A stretch of DNA of 64,000 nucleotides from Adineta vaga. Taxonomy: Eukaryota; Rotifera. The DNA is taken from assembly GCA_021613535.1 (NCBI GenBank), contig CP075497.1:1116001-1180000 (forward strand). Direction: 5' to 3'. Made by a program: the position numbers and the translations under genes. Under the pieces are notes generated by a model. The model saw nothing but the letters and a program-made list of their open reading frames with translations, was not told where the DNA came from and ran no database searches. Below are positions 35,056 through 45,838 of the stretch, piece by piece (position 1 is the first letter of the stretch; each line of letters starts with the position of its first letter).

Positions 35056-37525
35056 GTGTCATTCTCTACTGAAATGAATACTTATCTATCTCACATGAAA
35101 AGGCAAATTCTTGAACTATCAAAATGAATATTGGTACACTATAAGATTTAGTTTATTCTTCCGTTTCTCTTATTCGTTCATTGAAAACCCAAACTAATAA
35201 GTAGAATACTATATATATATTAAAGTAAATAATAATGAACATATAGCAATCTTGATTTTGTAATGAAATCAAACAAATGTAATCCTAGCATTTTAGTCAC
35301 TAGTAGAATAGATCTGTTAACAATTAACAAGAATTTCATATAAACGATGAAGTGGCAATAATATTTGACTAATTCAGTTCTTTTTCTACTTTCAGTGAGA
35401 AATTTAAAGAATGGATGTAAACGAAATAATAGAAATATACTACGAAATTCTTATAACTAGAATATATTCTAAGTCGATTCGAAAATTGATCGAGTGACAT
35501 CGCTGCACGAGTATTGTTATGTTTTTTTTCTTCGTTAAAGTAATCCTTAGAGAATGACAATGATACTTGTATTATTACCATCTCCATCGTACATGATATG
35601 AATGTCAAAGTTACTTTTTACAAATGTTCTGCTTTTACCTTCATAAAAAATGATTTTCTGTAAAAATCAAACGTTTATCTGATATTCGAATATCGTTATT
35701 CTAAGACAGAAAAAAGCGCATGAAAAGTATGGAACTATAGGTTAATTTTCATTGTACATGAAATAGAACGCAAATGAAATCAGTATGAAGAAAAAACATC
35801 AAAGTTACACCAGAGGAAAAAGAAAGAGAGAAAATCATCGTTCGTTTGTTTTTCTCTTTGCTGACTAAGAAGAAACGACAGAACGAAAGAAAAACGTCGA
35901 CAGAAGTGAACCAAACAGACTAACTTAAGGCAGTTGGTTCACTTCTTATAGAAAATTTGAACTTATTAAATGACGAGTTTATGTTATATAATCGTCGATG
36001 ATTGATTCTTTTCTTTTCTTATATACATACAAAAAACATTTAAATCGTGTTCAATGTATTTGTAGTTATGGTTAATAACATACTTTTTTAGAACTTTTTT
36101 AAATATAAAATGGTTACTATTTTAAATGAACAAAATATTTCACCAGTAATAATATTTTACTTTCAATTTTATTTAAAGATGACGTTGCATCAATCTTAAA
36201 AGAGTAATCAATCGATTTGTAAGAGGGTGTGGACAGAGTAATGTTGTTCAAAGGCTTAGCTCACTCATATGCTTAAATATCTTGAGAATCAATTTAGAAT
36301 TGTTAGAGTGGTTTTTTTTATGGAAGATCAAAAAAGGAACTCTAACAACTATCTTTGTCACTATGCCTCGCAAGGTTATATTTCTATACCTTTTTTTAGC
36401 TATTAATCGTGATAATTTCTGATCAAAAGAGAATTAAATTTTCACCAGTATGTGGAGATATCTTTTTCAAAAGAATATCAAATTAAAAAGTATGATGGAT
36501 TCCATCTCATAATCACTATCATTATATTACTTTACATATATTCTTCTATGAAGAAGGCGTATAAAGGAGGTGAATAACCTTCGAGTGAAAGTATGATCAA
36601 TCTCTGCAGAAATATTATTCTAGATTAATTTTGTATTGCATAATGTATTAAATACTTTGATGAATATGAAATCTGAATTTATACAAAAACTCTTCCATAA
36701 TACTTCATCTTGTTCGAAATAAATAAGGTTGACTAATGATAAGCGGGCGAGAGTGAGGATGTTCTCCTTATTCTCACATCCACATCAATATCTCCTAACC
36801 ACACCCACACCCACACCCACCCTTAATATTGAGTGTAGAGGAATCAAACAAGGTCAAGAAGATAATGTAGATTCATATCATATGAGCTGTGTTTTTTTAT
36901 ATATCGTATTTAGTTTATTAAGAAGATATTTAAAGAGTTTTTCATTTGATAAATTACATGAATTCCTATATCCATATGATTTCATATTTGGCTAGAATCT
37001 ATTACTTGAATACAAGCTGCTAGTCAACATTGGGCATAATCATAGTTGTATCCAGATAAAAAGAAGTGGGTCGCGTTTAATGTGTTGTCCTTTACTGATC
37101 GCATCTTCGGCTGATCAATTTTACAAAATCAGATCGATATAAATCTTCGTATTTGTACCTGATCTTTTCCTAAGTTTTTCGATTCGATTAGGCACGATGT
37201 GGAGTGAATGCGATCAAAAGATCACTTCGTTCCTGTAATATAAAGATGAATAAGCTTACGCAAACATTGAAATGAATGTTTTTTATATTTCACTGATTAT
37301 TCAAGTACTTATATTCATTATGCATATTTATTCCTTACGTCTAACATTGATACATGTACATCAATAACATTATTATCGCATCAGTTCATAAACAAATATC
37401 TCGAAAGTTTATTAAATTCATCATGTTGACTAATATCTCGACAATATTATGTTGAAAAAAATGATTTCATCAATAAAAGGCATCAGCATTTTCAATTAGA
37501 AACATACCATTTGAAATAAATACGA
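35056..37525. other. Intergenic, no gene supported
   Basis: AT-rich, with a degenerate TG-rich arm at about 36222 (GAGGGTGTGGACAG) and a strong TG-rich snap-back at 36745-36824. A short perfect inverted pair GTTAGAGT...ACTCTAAC lies at about 36304-36349. The open frame 36729-36995 is open only because the snap-back is open, and I see no domain in it. Confidence 0.45.
36745..36824. repeat. TG-rich snap-back element, C-rich tandem arm
   Basis: GCGGGCGAGAGTGAGGATG is followed by ACATCCACATC and a run of four CCCACA-type units (36799-36821). It carries one of the longest telomere-like tracts in the window. Confidence 0.75.
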
Positions 37526-38510
37526 TGCAACGATTCTTCAATATTATAATAATAATAACAACAATGTAAGAAACTTTTTATGCTACGAGTTAGATGATGA
37601 TTTAAGAGAATTTTCTTTTCTAGATTTGTTCTTTGCATTGTCAGAGGTATGAAAAATGAGATTCAATGATAAGATGTTTCAAAAAGTGATATTCTAGGTG
37701 AAGATGGTGAATCAAGTGGTTGTGGATGTTGTCCAACAGCATATTGTCGATTGAAATCAATACCATGTTCAATGAATGGTGATTGTGAATGTTTGTGGTT
37801 GTCGATGAGTGGTGGCGGAATGTGTGCTGATACTCTTGTATCGTGTAATGATTTGGTTAGATGTGAAAGTGATAATGTGACATGTTCTGCTCCAAATACT
37901 GTATGTGTGAATAACACACGATGTGCAGGCCATGTGTGTTATCCGATAGAACGTGCATCATCTCAACGATGTCCACCACTCGGTTCAATAATGACAAATA
38001 GAACGACACGTAAGTTTCTCTATAGATGGAGATTTATCAATAACAGTGTTGATGAGACGAAGAGTTATTCATTCAGTTGAGTACGTAGCATTATAACATT
38101 TGTTTTCGATAATGATGAAAGAAATTTGATACTTATTTTTCTGTTACAAAGCTCCATTGAACATCACTGCAACAGCAACAACTTCAAAACCTATCTTAGG
38201 ACCGGTAACTACAGGAAGAATGGGAGCACCGGTAACTACGGGAAGAATGGGAGCACCTATAACTACAGGAAGAATGGGAGCACCAGCAACTACGGGAAGA
38301 ATGGGAGCACCAATAACTACGGGAAGAATGGGAGCACCTATAACTACAGGAAGAATGGGAGCACCGGTAACTACGGGAAGAATGGGAGCACCGGTAACTA
38401 CGGGAAGAATGGGAGCACCGGTAACTACGGGAAGAATGGGAGCACCGGTAACTACAGGAAAGCCAGTAGCATCAGTTACAACGGGAAAAAATCCTGCATT
38501 AGCCCTCTGA
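37526..38510 (+). CDS. Secreted Cys-rich protein with tandem 9-residue repeat
   Basis: The well-supported exons are 37698-38009 and 38152-38510, joined in frame by a short GT-AG intron. The first encodes about 100 residues with some 19 cysteines (SGCGCCPTAYC, GDCECLWL, GGGMCADTLVSC, CVNNTRCAGHVC), suggesting an extracellular disulfide-rich domain. The second encodes nine copies of P-[VIA]-TTGRMGA plus two degenerate copies, a Thr/Gly-rich stalk. A signal peptide is probably supplied by small upstream exons: an ATG at 37526 followed by a hydrophobic run, and about 37624-37646 (FVLCIVRG). I could not make the phases of those two exons agree exactly, so the 5' end is tentative. Function is unknown; cuticle, lorica or surface coat are possible roles (inference). 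Confidence 0.65.
38202..38492 (+). repeat. 27-bp tandem repeat inside a coding exon
   Basis: About eleven head-to-tail copies of a 27-nt unit (CCGGTAACTACGGGAAGAAT plus GGGAGCA) with only synonymous or V/I/A changes in most copies. The last two units have diverged. An alternative frame is also open across the whole array because the unit length is a multiple of three and lacks stops. Copy number is probably polymorphic. Confidence 0.9.
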
Positions 38511-38769
38511 GGGTCGGTTTAATTCTGAAAAGAATTAAGCTTTAATATTTTTATTTCTACTTTTACTTTCTAAAACACATAAAAGAGTCGCTATCTATTT
38601 TAAAATGGTTAATATTATGATATTTTTTAAATCATTCGTCAACACACAAACTAACAATGCACTCCACACATTCGTATGAAATTTTAGTGACATGTCATTT
38701 TCAATGAAATCAAAAGTTAAATTTGTCAATGAGAAAGTTCTTGTAATTGATAGATAATCTGTGTTTTAT

Positions 38770-38848
38770 CTTGAGGGTGTGGGTGTGGGTGTGGATGGGT
38801 GATATATTTACTGATCAATCCCACTCAGACTCACACCCCTCACTCTCA
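38770..38848. repeat. TG-rich snap-back element joined to an arrestin fragment
   Basis: The left arm is CTTGAGGGTGTGGGTGTGGG and the right arm is CTCACACCCCTCACTCTCAA. The last bases run directly into sequence homologous to codons of the arrestin-like gene (ACAAGTCGAAATGG, compared with ACAAGTCGAAACGG in the intact gene). Confidence 0.85.
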
Positions 38849-39256
38849 AAACAAGTCGAAATGGTGTTCATCTTCGTGTTACTTTGAATAAAAATATTTT
38901 CATTATTGAATACAATACTTCCTTCAATGTTGATTTGATTAATTCGTCGTGTATCAATTTTTCTTACTCAATATATTGAATGCAATTCTCGAGTAGAAGA
39001 ATTGAATTATCATCAAACAAGATTTGGATTGTATTAAATCATTGAAACAGAAATATTTCAATAGAAATTATCAAATAAATATACCATCAACAACTCCAGT
39101 CACACTCTCAAGATGACACTTCAATTACGATTTATTATAAACTTCATTTTGAAGTTCATCGACATGAATTTTTTTATCAATATTCGACTGGAAATATCAA
39201 TTGCCATTATGGATCTATTATCAGAAAAAGATAACTATAATGAAGATGATGACTAA
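38849..39256 (+). pseudogene. Truncated copy of the arrestin-like gene (C-terminal 40%)
   Basis: On the plus strand the sequence encodes SRNGVHLRVTLNKN, FNVDLIN, LTQYIECNSRV, DCIKSLKQK, NRNYQINIPSTTPVT, YYKLHFEVH and RLEISIAIMDL in the same order as residues 187-320 of the gene at 13198-14172. That gene has SRNGVRLRVTFDKN, FNVDLIN, LTEYVECNSRV, DYIKSLKHK, DRNFQIPIPSTTPVT, YYKLHFEVH and KLEVPIIVMDL. Homology passes between frames several times and meets in-frame stops, so the copy is dead. It starts abruptly at residue 187, exactly at the end of the TG-rich element. Nucleotide identity is high enough that the duplication is not ancient. It lies about 25 kb from the parent gene and in the opposite orientation. 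Confidence 0.9.
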
Positions 39257-39313
39257 ATTTTTGTTTCTGTAAAAAATAAAATTTGAAAGAAAAAGTCAAT
39301 TAGTTCAAAAACG

Positions 39314-40330
39314 TTAATCATTATGTTTTTGATATTGAAAATGAGCAATATGAGTTGGAGCAATTCGATTGGGTATATTGAAACAACGATTTTGACAAAG
39401 AAGATAAAGTAAACACTTTTTGATCATTTGCTTGAAATTTCTTCGAAGCGATCGAGAAACTGCTATATAGATATAGAAATTAAAGGTATAACCTGTATAA
39501 GCAAGTATTCCTGTGATAGTAAGAGCAAAATTTTCATAAGATCGATATGAAGTACTTTTAGGTGTTGATGCAGTTACTAAATTATAAACTGTTTGTCCTG
39601 TATATGCAATCATACCAATCAAACCAAATACTGCTTGAGCACTAACCATTCGTGTTATTTGTTGTTGAATTCGTGATCGCATTTCTTGTCGATGAAGAGA
39701 ACTAATATTCACATATGCTAATATAGCAAAGATTATTGTAATAATAGCAGGTATAATACCAAGCACAAATGGTACAACAAAGTATACAATATACTTTTGA
39801 TAAACTACATTTCCAGAAAGGGAACATGAAGTAATATTTGTAACTGACGAAATAATCAGTTCATTATAGATAATCAATGGTAGACTATGTAAAAGTGAAA
39901 AGAGAAGAGTAAACCAAACTAAATAAAGAGCTATTTTCACTGTAGAAAATTGTCGAAATCGAATATGTTCTGATGTTATTAGATATTGATCGATCATTGC
40001 CCAAGAAGTGGAAAATAGAGAAAGAGTAGCGGATACATGTCCAAAATATTGACGTAGTTTACACCATGATAATGATGTTGCTGATGGATCCAAATAAAAA
40101 TTTGGTAAGAAGATGCGAGAAATAAATGAAGTATTATATAGAAATAAATTTGCAATAGATGCAAGGAGAAGATAAATTGCTGATGGATTCTTTTTTAAAC
40201 GTTTCATTGAAAGAAAAATGAGTAGACATAAAATATTATTGATAAGACCCGAAATATAAAAGAATGAACCGACATAAAGATTGATTTGTTTACTAATATA
40301 ATTCAAACTTTCGATCATTGACGATGACAT
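39314..40330 (-). CDS. Rhodopsin-family G-protein-coupled receptor
   Basis: An intronless receptor of 338 residues with seven hydrophobic segments. TM1 carries the GLINNILCLLIF pattern, TM2 AIYLLLASIANLFLY, and the extracellular TM3 Cys is at CKLRQYFGH. The end of TM3 reads WAMIDQYLIT, where DRY is replaced by DQY. The second extracellular loop Cys is at TSCSLSG. Family members signal through heterotrimeric G proteins at the plasma membrane, many with peptide ligands. Bdelloids have large expansions of this type, so no ligand can be assigned. Two similar receptors lie within 16 kb (49593 and 54945). Confidence 0.85.
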   Translation of the reverse strand: MSSSMIESLNYISKQINLYVGSFFYISGLINNILCLLIFLSMKRLKKNPSAIYLLLASIANLFLYNTSFISRIFLPNFYLDPSATSLSWCKLRQYFGHVSATLSLFSTSWAMIDQYLITSEHIRFRQFSTVKIALYLVWFTLLFSLLHSLPLIIYNELIISSVTNITSCSLSGNVVYQKYIVYFVVPFVLGIIPAIITIIFAILAYVNISSLHRQEMRSRIQQQITRMVSAQAVFGLIGMIAYTGQTVYNLVTASTPKSTSYRSYENFALTITGILAYTGYTFNFYIYIAVSRSLRRNFKQMIKKCLLYLLCQNRCFNIPNRIAPTHIAHFQYQKHND

Positions 40331-41078
40331 CTTTTTCTTTTTGAAATGTTTTCAAAGTTTTATTTCTTAATGATATATATATATATGTCATTTATTATTT
40401 GAATCCATAGATTAATTGACTTCATCACAAAAGAGTCATGCAAAGTATCTGTTCATGCATCATGTTTCATCCACAGGCATTGAAAACGTTCTTTCTTATA
40501 TTAATGATCCAGATAGAAACGTGCAGCAAATAATACAACACACACACACGACATCTCATTCTATTTTATATAATTATTTAAATGAGAATGATTAGTAAAT
40601 TAGGCGAAAGAATCACTAAAACTGGGTGACACGTAAGTCATGCAAACGAGCAAAAAAACAACGAATATCTCTATTATAACTCGAGAAAACAGGCCGATAT
40701 TTCTCCCAATAACAGGGGCACGTTCATGCTCTAGATGCACAAAGACATGTTTCTATTTGTGGTAAAAGAATCAGCCGATTTACTCGAATCATAACAGTGA
40801 TATTCTTTTTTTCCTTGGTTCCGTGACTTATAGGCCACTCAGTAGTTATATCACCGACGCTATTTTAACCTTATTATAATGTCTAATAACATTTTCAACT
40901 AGTCTAATGTTTTGTCTGATATACTCATCTATTTTTATATAACAATGTCATTCGATTACTCTGGTAATATTAAAGTTTTCTTCATATTTTATGATCTAAA
41001 TTACAATACTATATTTCTATCTATTAAACTACATTAATATATCAAAATCATACTTCGATCGAAATGTTTTATTTCATT
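40331..41078. other. Intergenic, no gene seen
   Basis: AT-rich upstream region of the GPCR and downstream region of the F-box-like gene. An ATATATAT run is at about 40376, and there is a short ACACACAC tract near 40540. Nothing else is recognised. Confidence 0.5.
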
Positions 41079-42794
41079 TTACAAGAAAAAATAATTCCCA
41101 TGATTATCATTGTAAAAGAAACAATTAGAACGATTAAATCGAGTTTGTTGAGTTTCTAACCATTCCATTGTTAATAATTTTGATCTTGCTAATTGTCTTT
41201 TTATTGTTGATTGAGGATTTGCTGGAATGAATACAGATAAGTAACATAATTTTAACATTTTTAATAAAATATAATCAATTGTATGAGTTGGATTTTGAAT
41301 ACCTATTATTAAACATTCACATTTGTTTCCAAAAATTGATACCATTCGTTCAATTTCATATCGTGTTAAACATTCCGATATGTTTTCATATGAATGAAAT
41401 TTTACAAATCGAATCTTTTGTGATAAAAGTCGACATATATGAAAATCATTCCAATCATCTGTCATTTTCATTAATTGACTTTTTCTTAAACTTAATAAAT
41501 ATAATTGAGGTGTATTATCTAATAAAATTCGAAATTGTTCTATTGAAATATAACCATAATTATCTATATGAATTTCTTGTAAATTCGTTAATATATTTAA
41601 CCAATGTATAGATTCAAATTGAGTACTAATTATTAAATTATTTATCTTAATTTGATTGAAATCATGATTTGGTATTATATAATTTTCAAATCTTAATGTT
41701 TTTACATTTCGATAGATGTTAACATAATTATTGGTAGGTAATGTTGACATTATTTTCTTAAATGAATTTTTGTAAATTGTTAATTCTTTCATTGGATATG
41801 GTAATGTATAGAATATTGAATGTTTGTAAACATGTCGACGTCTTTCGGAAGCACATAAATGACAATTAAAAAACCATTTCTTTTCTTGAAGAAAGAATGG
41901 TGTTGAATAGGAATTCATAATTTGTTTTAAATCTTGTGTTGATAATGGATGAAATATAAAATAGAATTGAAATATTTTTAATAATGGACATGATGAATGA
42001 ATAAGTTGTTCCCATCGATGACCAAATAATGGTACTTGTCCTGATTGTATTTGATAGATTTCAAGTTTTGTTAATTGTGATAAAGAAACAAGTGAATTAA
42101 GTATTAGTAAATGTTCAGTATGAACCATTAGAATAAATTTAAGATATTTAACTGTTAATGGCCAATTAAATTTATCTGTATTTTCACAAAAATGATTGAT
42201 TGTATATTCAATTGTTTGAAGTTGAGTAAAATTCTAAATAAAAGAACATAATAATGAAGAAAAGAAGACTTGTAATAATACTTGAATCCAATCGATAGAT
42301 AAACATGAACCGAAAACAAGTTTTTTCAATTTTGGTAAATCAAATGGTAAAATATCTTTTCCACATAGTGAATCAATTGATAAAGAAATTAAATTTGTTA
42401 ATGATGGAAGTATTGAAAAGAATAATTGTTGAGATTTATCTGTCAAATTTCCAATAGATAAGAATTGTAATGTAGAAAAATTCTTTATTGAAATATAATT
42501 TTCAATGAAATGATCAATCCAAAATGGTTTTTGATCATTATCCAATATTCGTAATGATTTCCATTGATTTGTATTATGAATTTGAAAAATAAAATCACAT
42601 TTAGATTTATTTATTAAATTTAAATCAAATATTTCACAATATTGTAAAGTTAATGATTGAAAACGTTGGTTTAAATTTGAAAATGCAAAAATTGTATCAA
42701 TTGAAGTTAAATATGAGAAAATCTCAACGAATAATTCATTGGGAATAGTTTCTAATGATGTTACACCCTCAAAATTATCTTTAACGCTTTGCAT
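41079..42794 (-). CDS. F-box-like / leucine-rich-repeat-like protein
   Basis: Two exons, 42794-42282 and 42233-41079, are separated by a 48-nt intron and give 555 residues in frame. Residues 15-55 form an F-box-like motif (LETIPNELFVEIFSYLTSIDTIFAF followed by a SNLNQRFQSL helix), which would bind Skp1 in an SCF ubiquitin ligase. The rest alternates leucine-rich strands and helices (LPSLTNLISLSIDSL, LPKLKKLVFGS, LTNLQEIHIDNYG) as expected of an irregular LRR-type solenoid for substrate recognition. The closing part (KMLKLCYLSVFIPANPQSTIKRQL) is also of this type. This is a highly amplified family in bdelloid genomes; the substrate is unknown. Confidence 0.78.
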
Positions 42795-43000
42795 TTTTCA
42801 AGAGAAAAACAACTTATGAGGCAACCTTTTCTGTATTAGACCATGCTGAGTTATTATTTCATCATTACATGTAAGAACATGATTCATCGATTATCTTATA
42901 TTTATTGAAGAATGAAAGAAAAAACAAATATTCAAAAAGAATTATGATTAAATTTTCATATATTTGTCGATCTTAAGATCCAATGAGATATTTAAACCAT

Positions 43001-43057
43001 CTTGAGGGTGTGAGTGTGGGTATCGATTCTTTATTTCAACCCACACCCACCCTCAAG
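43001..43057. repeat. TG-rich snap-back element forming a gene's 3' end
   Basis: CTTGAGGGTGTGAGTGTGGG faces CCCACACCCACCCTCAAG, a very good hairpin. The stop codon (43031-43033) and the last eight codons of the ART-TPR gene lie inside it. Confidence 0.88.
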
Positions 43058-45838
43058 ACTCTTTAGTACATATGCTATATTGGCATAGGTGTAGATCAGA
43101 TTCGGATGATCAGAACCAAGAGATTTTTGTTCGATTTCAAGTGCTTTTCGAAAAAATAAAAGTGACTTCGAATAATATTCCATTGAAAAATATGTTGCAC
43201 CTTTATTATTATAGGCAATCGCTAGCTCAGGCAGATTAGGAATCACAGCTTCTTCATGGATCTTTACAGCCTCTTCAAAGTGCGAAATTGCGGTTGTGTA
43301 TTCTCTTGTGTTGAGATAGTATTTTCCCAAATTGTTATAGCTGCAAGCGAGTTGTGGATGATTAGTGGGAAGACTTTTCTTTCGAATCTGAAGTGCCTGT
43401 TGATAATTTAAAAATGCTTTCTCATTCTCACTATTGTCTTGATAAGCTAGACCAAGATTATCATACGTTATAGCTAAATCTGGATGATTAACAGACAGGT
43501 GTTCTTTGTCGATATCAAGTGCTTTCTTATAATATGAAATTGCTTTATCGTATTTTTTCATATTATAATATACTTGACCGATATTATTATATGTGGTAGC
43601 TATATCTAGATTATTGTGAGATAAAGACGTCTTTTGAATTTTCAATGCTTGCCGGCAAAACTTTAGTGCATTGGTTAAATCTCCCATATGATTATAAGTG
43701 CAACCAATGTTGCGATAGAACAGAGCCAAATCGAGGTGATTTGAAGGAAGAGATTTTTCTCGATATTCGAGCACTTCTTTGTATATTTCAAGTGCATTGG
43801 AATATTGTCCCATTGAATCAAAGGTTGAAGCAATATTATTTCGAGTCGCGAGCAACGATGCATGATTGTAAGGAAGTGTTTTTTGTCGGATATTAAGTGC
43901 CTTCTGATAAAAAGTGAGTGATTCCAAATAATCACCAAATAATGAATATACAGAAGCTACTGTATCGTAGATGTTGGCCATATCTGGATGATTAAGGAAC
44001 GAACAATTTTCTGCAATTACAAGAGCTTCTTGCGCAGATAATCGAGCATTCGGGTAATCTCCCATAGAACTATAGAGTCTAGCAACGTTATTGTGAGTAG
44101 CTGCTAATAATGGATCGCTACAAGGACGATTTTGTTCACGAATTGTAAGTGCTTTTTGATGAAAACGAAGTGCGCATAAATTGTTTTTCATCGCATGGTA
44201 TATTTCAGCAATGTTGTTATACGTCGTTGATAAATCCGGATGATTTGTAGAAAGAAATTTTTCTTCAATATTACACGTCTCTTGAAAAAATGATAGCGCT
44301 CTCTCATATTGACCCTTTTTTTCGCTGATAATTCCGAGTTGATTATTTAGTGCTGCAAGGTTTTGCCGTTTATCATTAGATGTTTGAGAGAGTAACCTTG
44401 TATAAATTTCTTCCGCTTGATCAATTTTATCTAACATGATCATCAAATATCCTAATTGGTGCCAACCATTTCCTTCTCCAATTTCTTTTCGAAGAGAAGC
44501 AGTAAAACGTTTCAATTGTTCATCATTATCATTTGTTAATGTTAGCTTAACGTGCCACAAACAATCGGTGATCTGTTCCGTATCACCGATGCGAAAAATT
44601 GTATTCATTGAAAAAAGTATTTCTTTTTCTCCAGCAAACTGACTGAGGTTACCAATTGTAGCAAACGAAGCGTATGAAATCTTACGATCAACTTCTATTT
44701 CAAACAGAACTCCAGTCTTGTCGGTTTCGTTTCCATTGCTCTCCGCATACGTACAAGATATTTCGCAATCAGTACTAGTCGATAAAAAATTGTTGAAAGA
44801 CAGTAGACCATCTTTCCTATTTCTTAGTTTATAAAAATCACTAGTTGATAAGGCCTGTCCTCGATAAACAGTTGCCGGTATTAGATCCACACTTGTCAGA
44901 TGTAAATGATTGATCTGTCGATGAAGATCTCGAATAAAAAATCCCATTTTAATGATAATATTGATATTTTGAGTTCTCAAAGCTTCATTCAAAGTTGAGT
45001 AGATAAAATATTTTGTTGTATACCATTTAATTGATGAAGTCCAATTATAGTTTTTTTCAAAGTCATCAATTGATCGTAATTCATTATTCTGATTCTTATA
45101 TCGATCACGAAGAAATTCAACTAGTTCTTTCATTTCTTTTGTTTCATCATTATGATTCATTTCGAGAAGAATATCTTTCAATAATTGTGAATACATGAAT
45201 GATTGATCGAGCTCATTTAAACCTCGAGTCGGATCATTAATCAAAAGAAGACTATTGACTCCTCTTAAATAATTGTCATCATGACGAATATTGGCATTAA
45301 TCGAATTACAAATATACGTCATTTCAGTAAATACACCTTTAATTTTCTTGCATTGTTCAATCCACACTTTATCATTCGATCGTTCAGAACAAAATACATA
45401 TATGAATTTGACTTGAGATATATCTTGCATTAAATGTACGATCTTTTGACCTAATTCATTAGATATGATCATAAAAATATACTTATGATTTCTTTGAGTG
45501 ATAAAATCGATAGATTCATCGACTTCGATAAATGTATAAACGGATTGTATGATTTCTTGAAGTTGCAGAATACTATTTTGGTAAATTTCATTAAGCTTGT
45601 CAATATTGGAATCCAACCAAACAATACTATAATCTTTGGTTGTAGAAGCAGATGAGTAACTTGAAGAAATATTTTTATTTTCTTTATCTCTTTCATTAGA
45701 GTCAGTATTTGTATATCGGATTACTTCCGTATAGGAAAAAGGTACTTCTTCATTAGAGCTTTCAATATCGTTTATGTTTATTGGTTCGAATAATGTTGAT
45801 CCAGTTTTAGATGCTAAGCTTTCTTCCATTTCATTCAA
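43031..45838 (-). CDS. Arginine ADP-ribosyltransferase-like domain fused to TPR repeats
   Basis: An intronless protein of 935 residues. The N-terminal 300 residues form a mixed alpha/beta region with no clear family. Residues about 325-425 form an ART domain with the full R-S-E set: the Arg in VYRGQALS, the FLSTSTD block, and the ExE motif in FAGEKEILF. This predicts mono-ADP-ribosylation of arginine using NAD+. From about residue 450 there are ten full 42-residue kinesin-light-chain-type TPRs (AxxYNNIAxxYxxMGxY...ALxIxEKxLPxNHPDL), and an eleventh that stops after AYVLKS, where the sequence enters the TG-rich element and ends LEGGCGLK. The protein is therefore probably 3'-truncated but may still be active, since the catalytic part is complete. 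ART-TPR proteins are abundant in bdelloids; their targets are unknown. Confidence 0.87.
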   Translation of the reverse strand: MNEMEESLASKTGSTLFEPININDIESSNEEVPFSYTEVIRYTNTDSNERDKENKNISSSYSSASTTKDYSIVWLDSNIDKLNEIYQNSILQLQEIIQSVYTFIEVDESIDFITQRNHKYIFMIISNELGQKIVHLMQDISQVKFIYVFCSERSNDKVWIEQCKKIKGVFTEMTYICNSINANIRHDDNYLRGVNSLLLINDPTRGLNELDQSFMYSQLLKDILLEMNHNDETKEMKELVEFLRDRYKNQNNELRSIDDFEKNYNWTSSIKWYTTKYFIYSTLNEALRTQNINIIIKMGFFIRDLHRQINHLHLTSVDLIPATVYRGQALSTSDFYKLRNRKDGLLSFNNFLSTSTDCEISCTYAESNGNETDKTGVLFEIEVDRKISYASFATIGNLSQFAGEKEILFSMNTIFRIGDTEQITDCLWHVKLTLTNDNDEQLKRFTASLRKEIGEGNGWHQLGYLMIMLDKIDQAEEIYTRLLSQTSNDKRQNLAALNNQLGIISEKKGQYERALSFFQETCNIEEKFLSTNHPDLSTTYNNIAEIYHAMKNNLCALRFHQKALTIREQNRPCSDPLLAATHNNVARLYSSMGDYPNARLSAQEALVIAENCSFLNHPDMANIYDTVASVYSLFGDYLESLTFYQKALNIRQKTLPYNHASLLATRNNIASTFDSMGQYSNALEIYKEVLEYREKSLPSNHLDLALFYRNIGCTYNHMGDLTNALKFCRQALKIQKTSLSHNNLDIATTYNNIGQVYYNMKKYDKAISYYKKALDIDKEHLSVNHPDLAITYDNLGLAYQDNSENEKAFLNYQQALQIRKKSLPTNHPQLACSYNNLGKYYLNTREYTTAISHFEEAVKIHEEAVIPNLPELAIAYNNKGATYFSMEYYSKSLLFFRKALEIEQKSLGSDHPNLIYTYANIAYVLKSLEGGCGLK

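Noticed and set aside
36304-36349. Small hairpin GTTAGAGT...ACTCTAAC as an RNA gene
   Set aside because: An eight-base pair with an AT-rich loop is within chance expectation, and no processing signals were seen.
38202-38492. CRISPR array
   Set aside because: The repeats are contiguous without spacers and encode a protein repeat in a eukaryotic gene.
38126-38545. Asn/Gly/Ser repeat protein in the alternative frame of the 27-bp repeat
   Set aside because: The repeat is stop-free in two frames, but only the TTGRMGA frame joins the upstream Cys-rich exon across a proper GT-AG intron.
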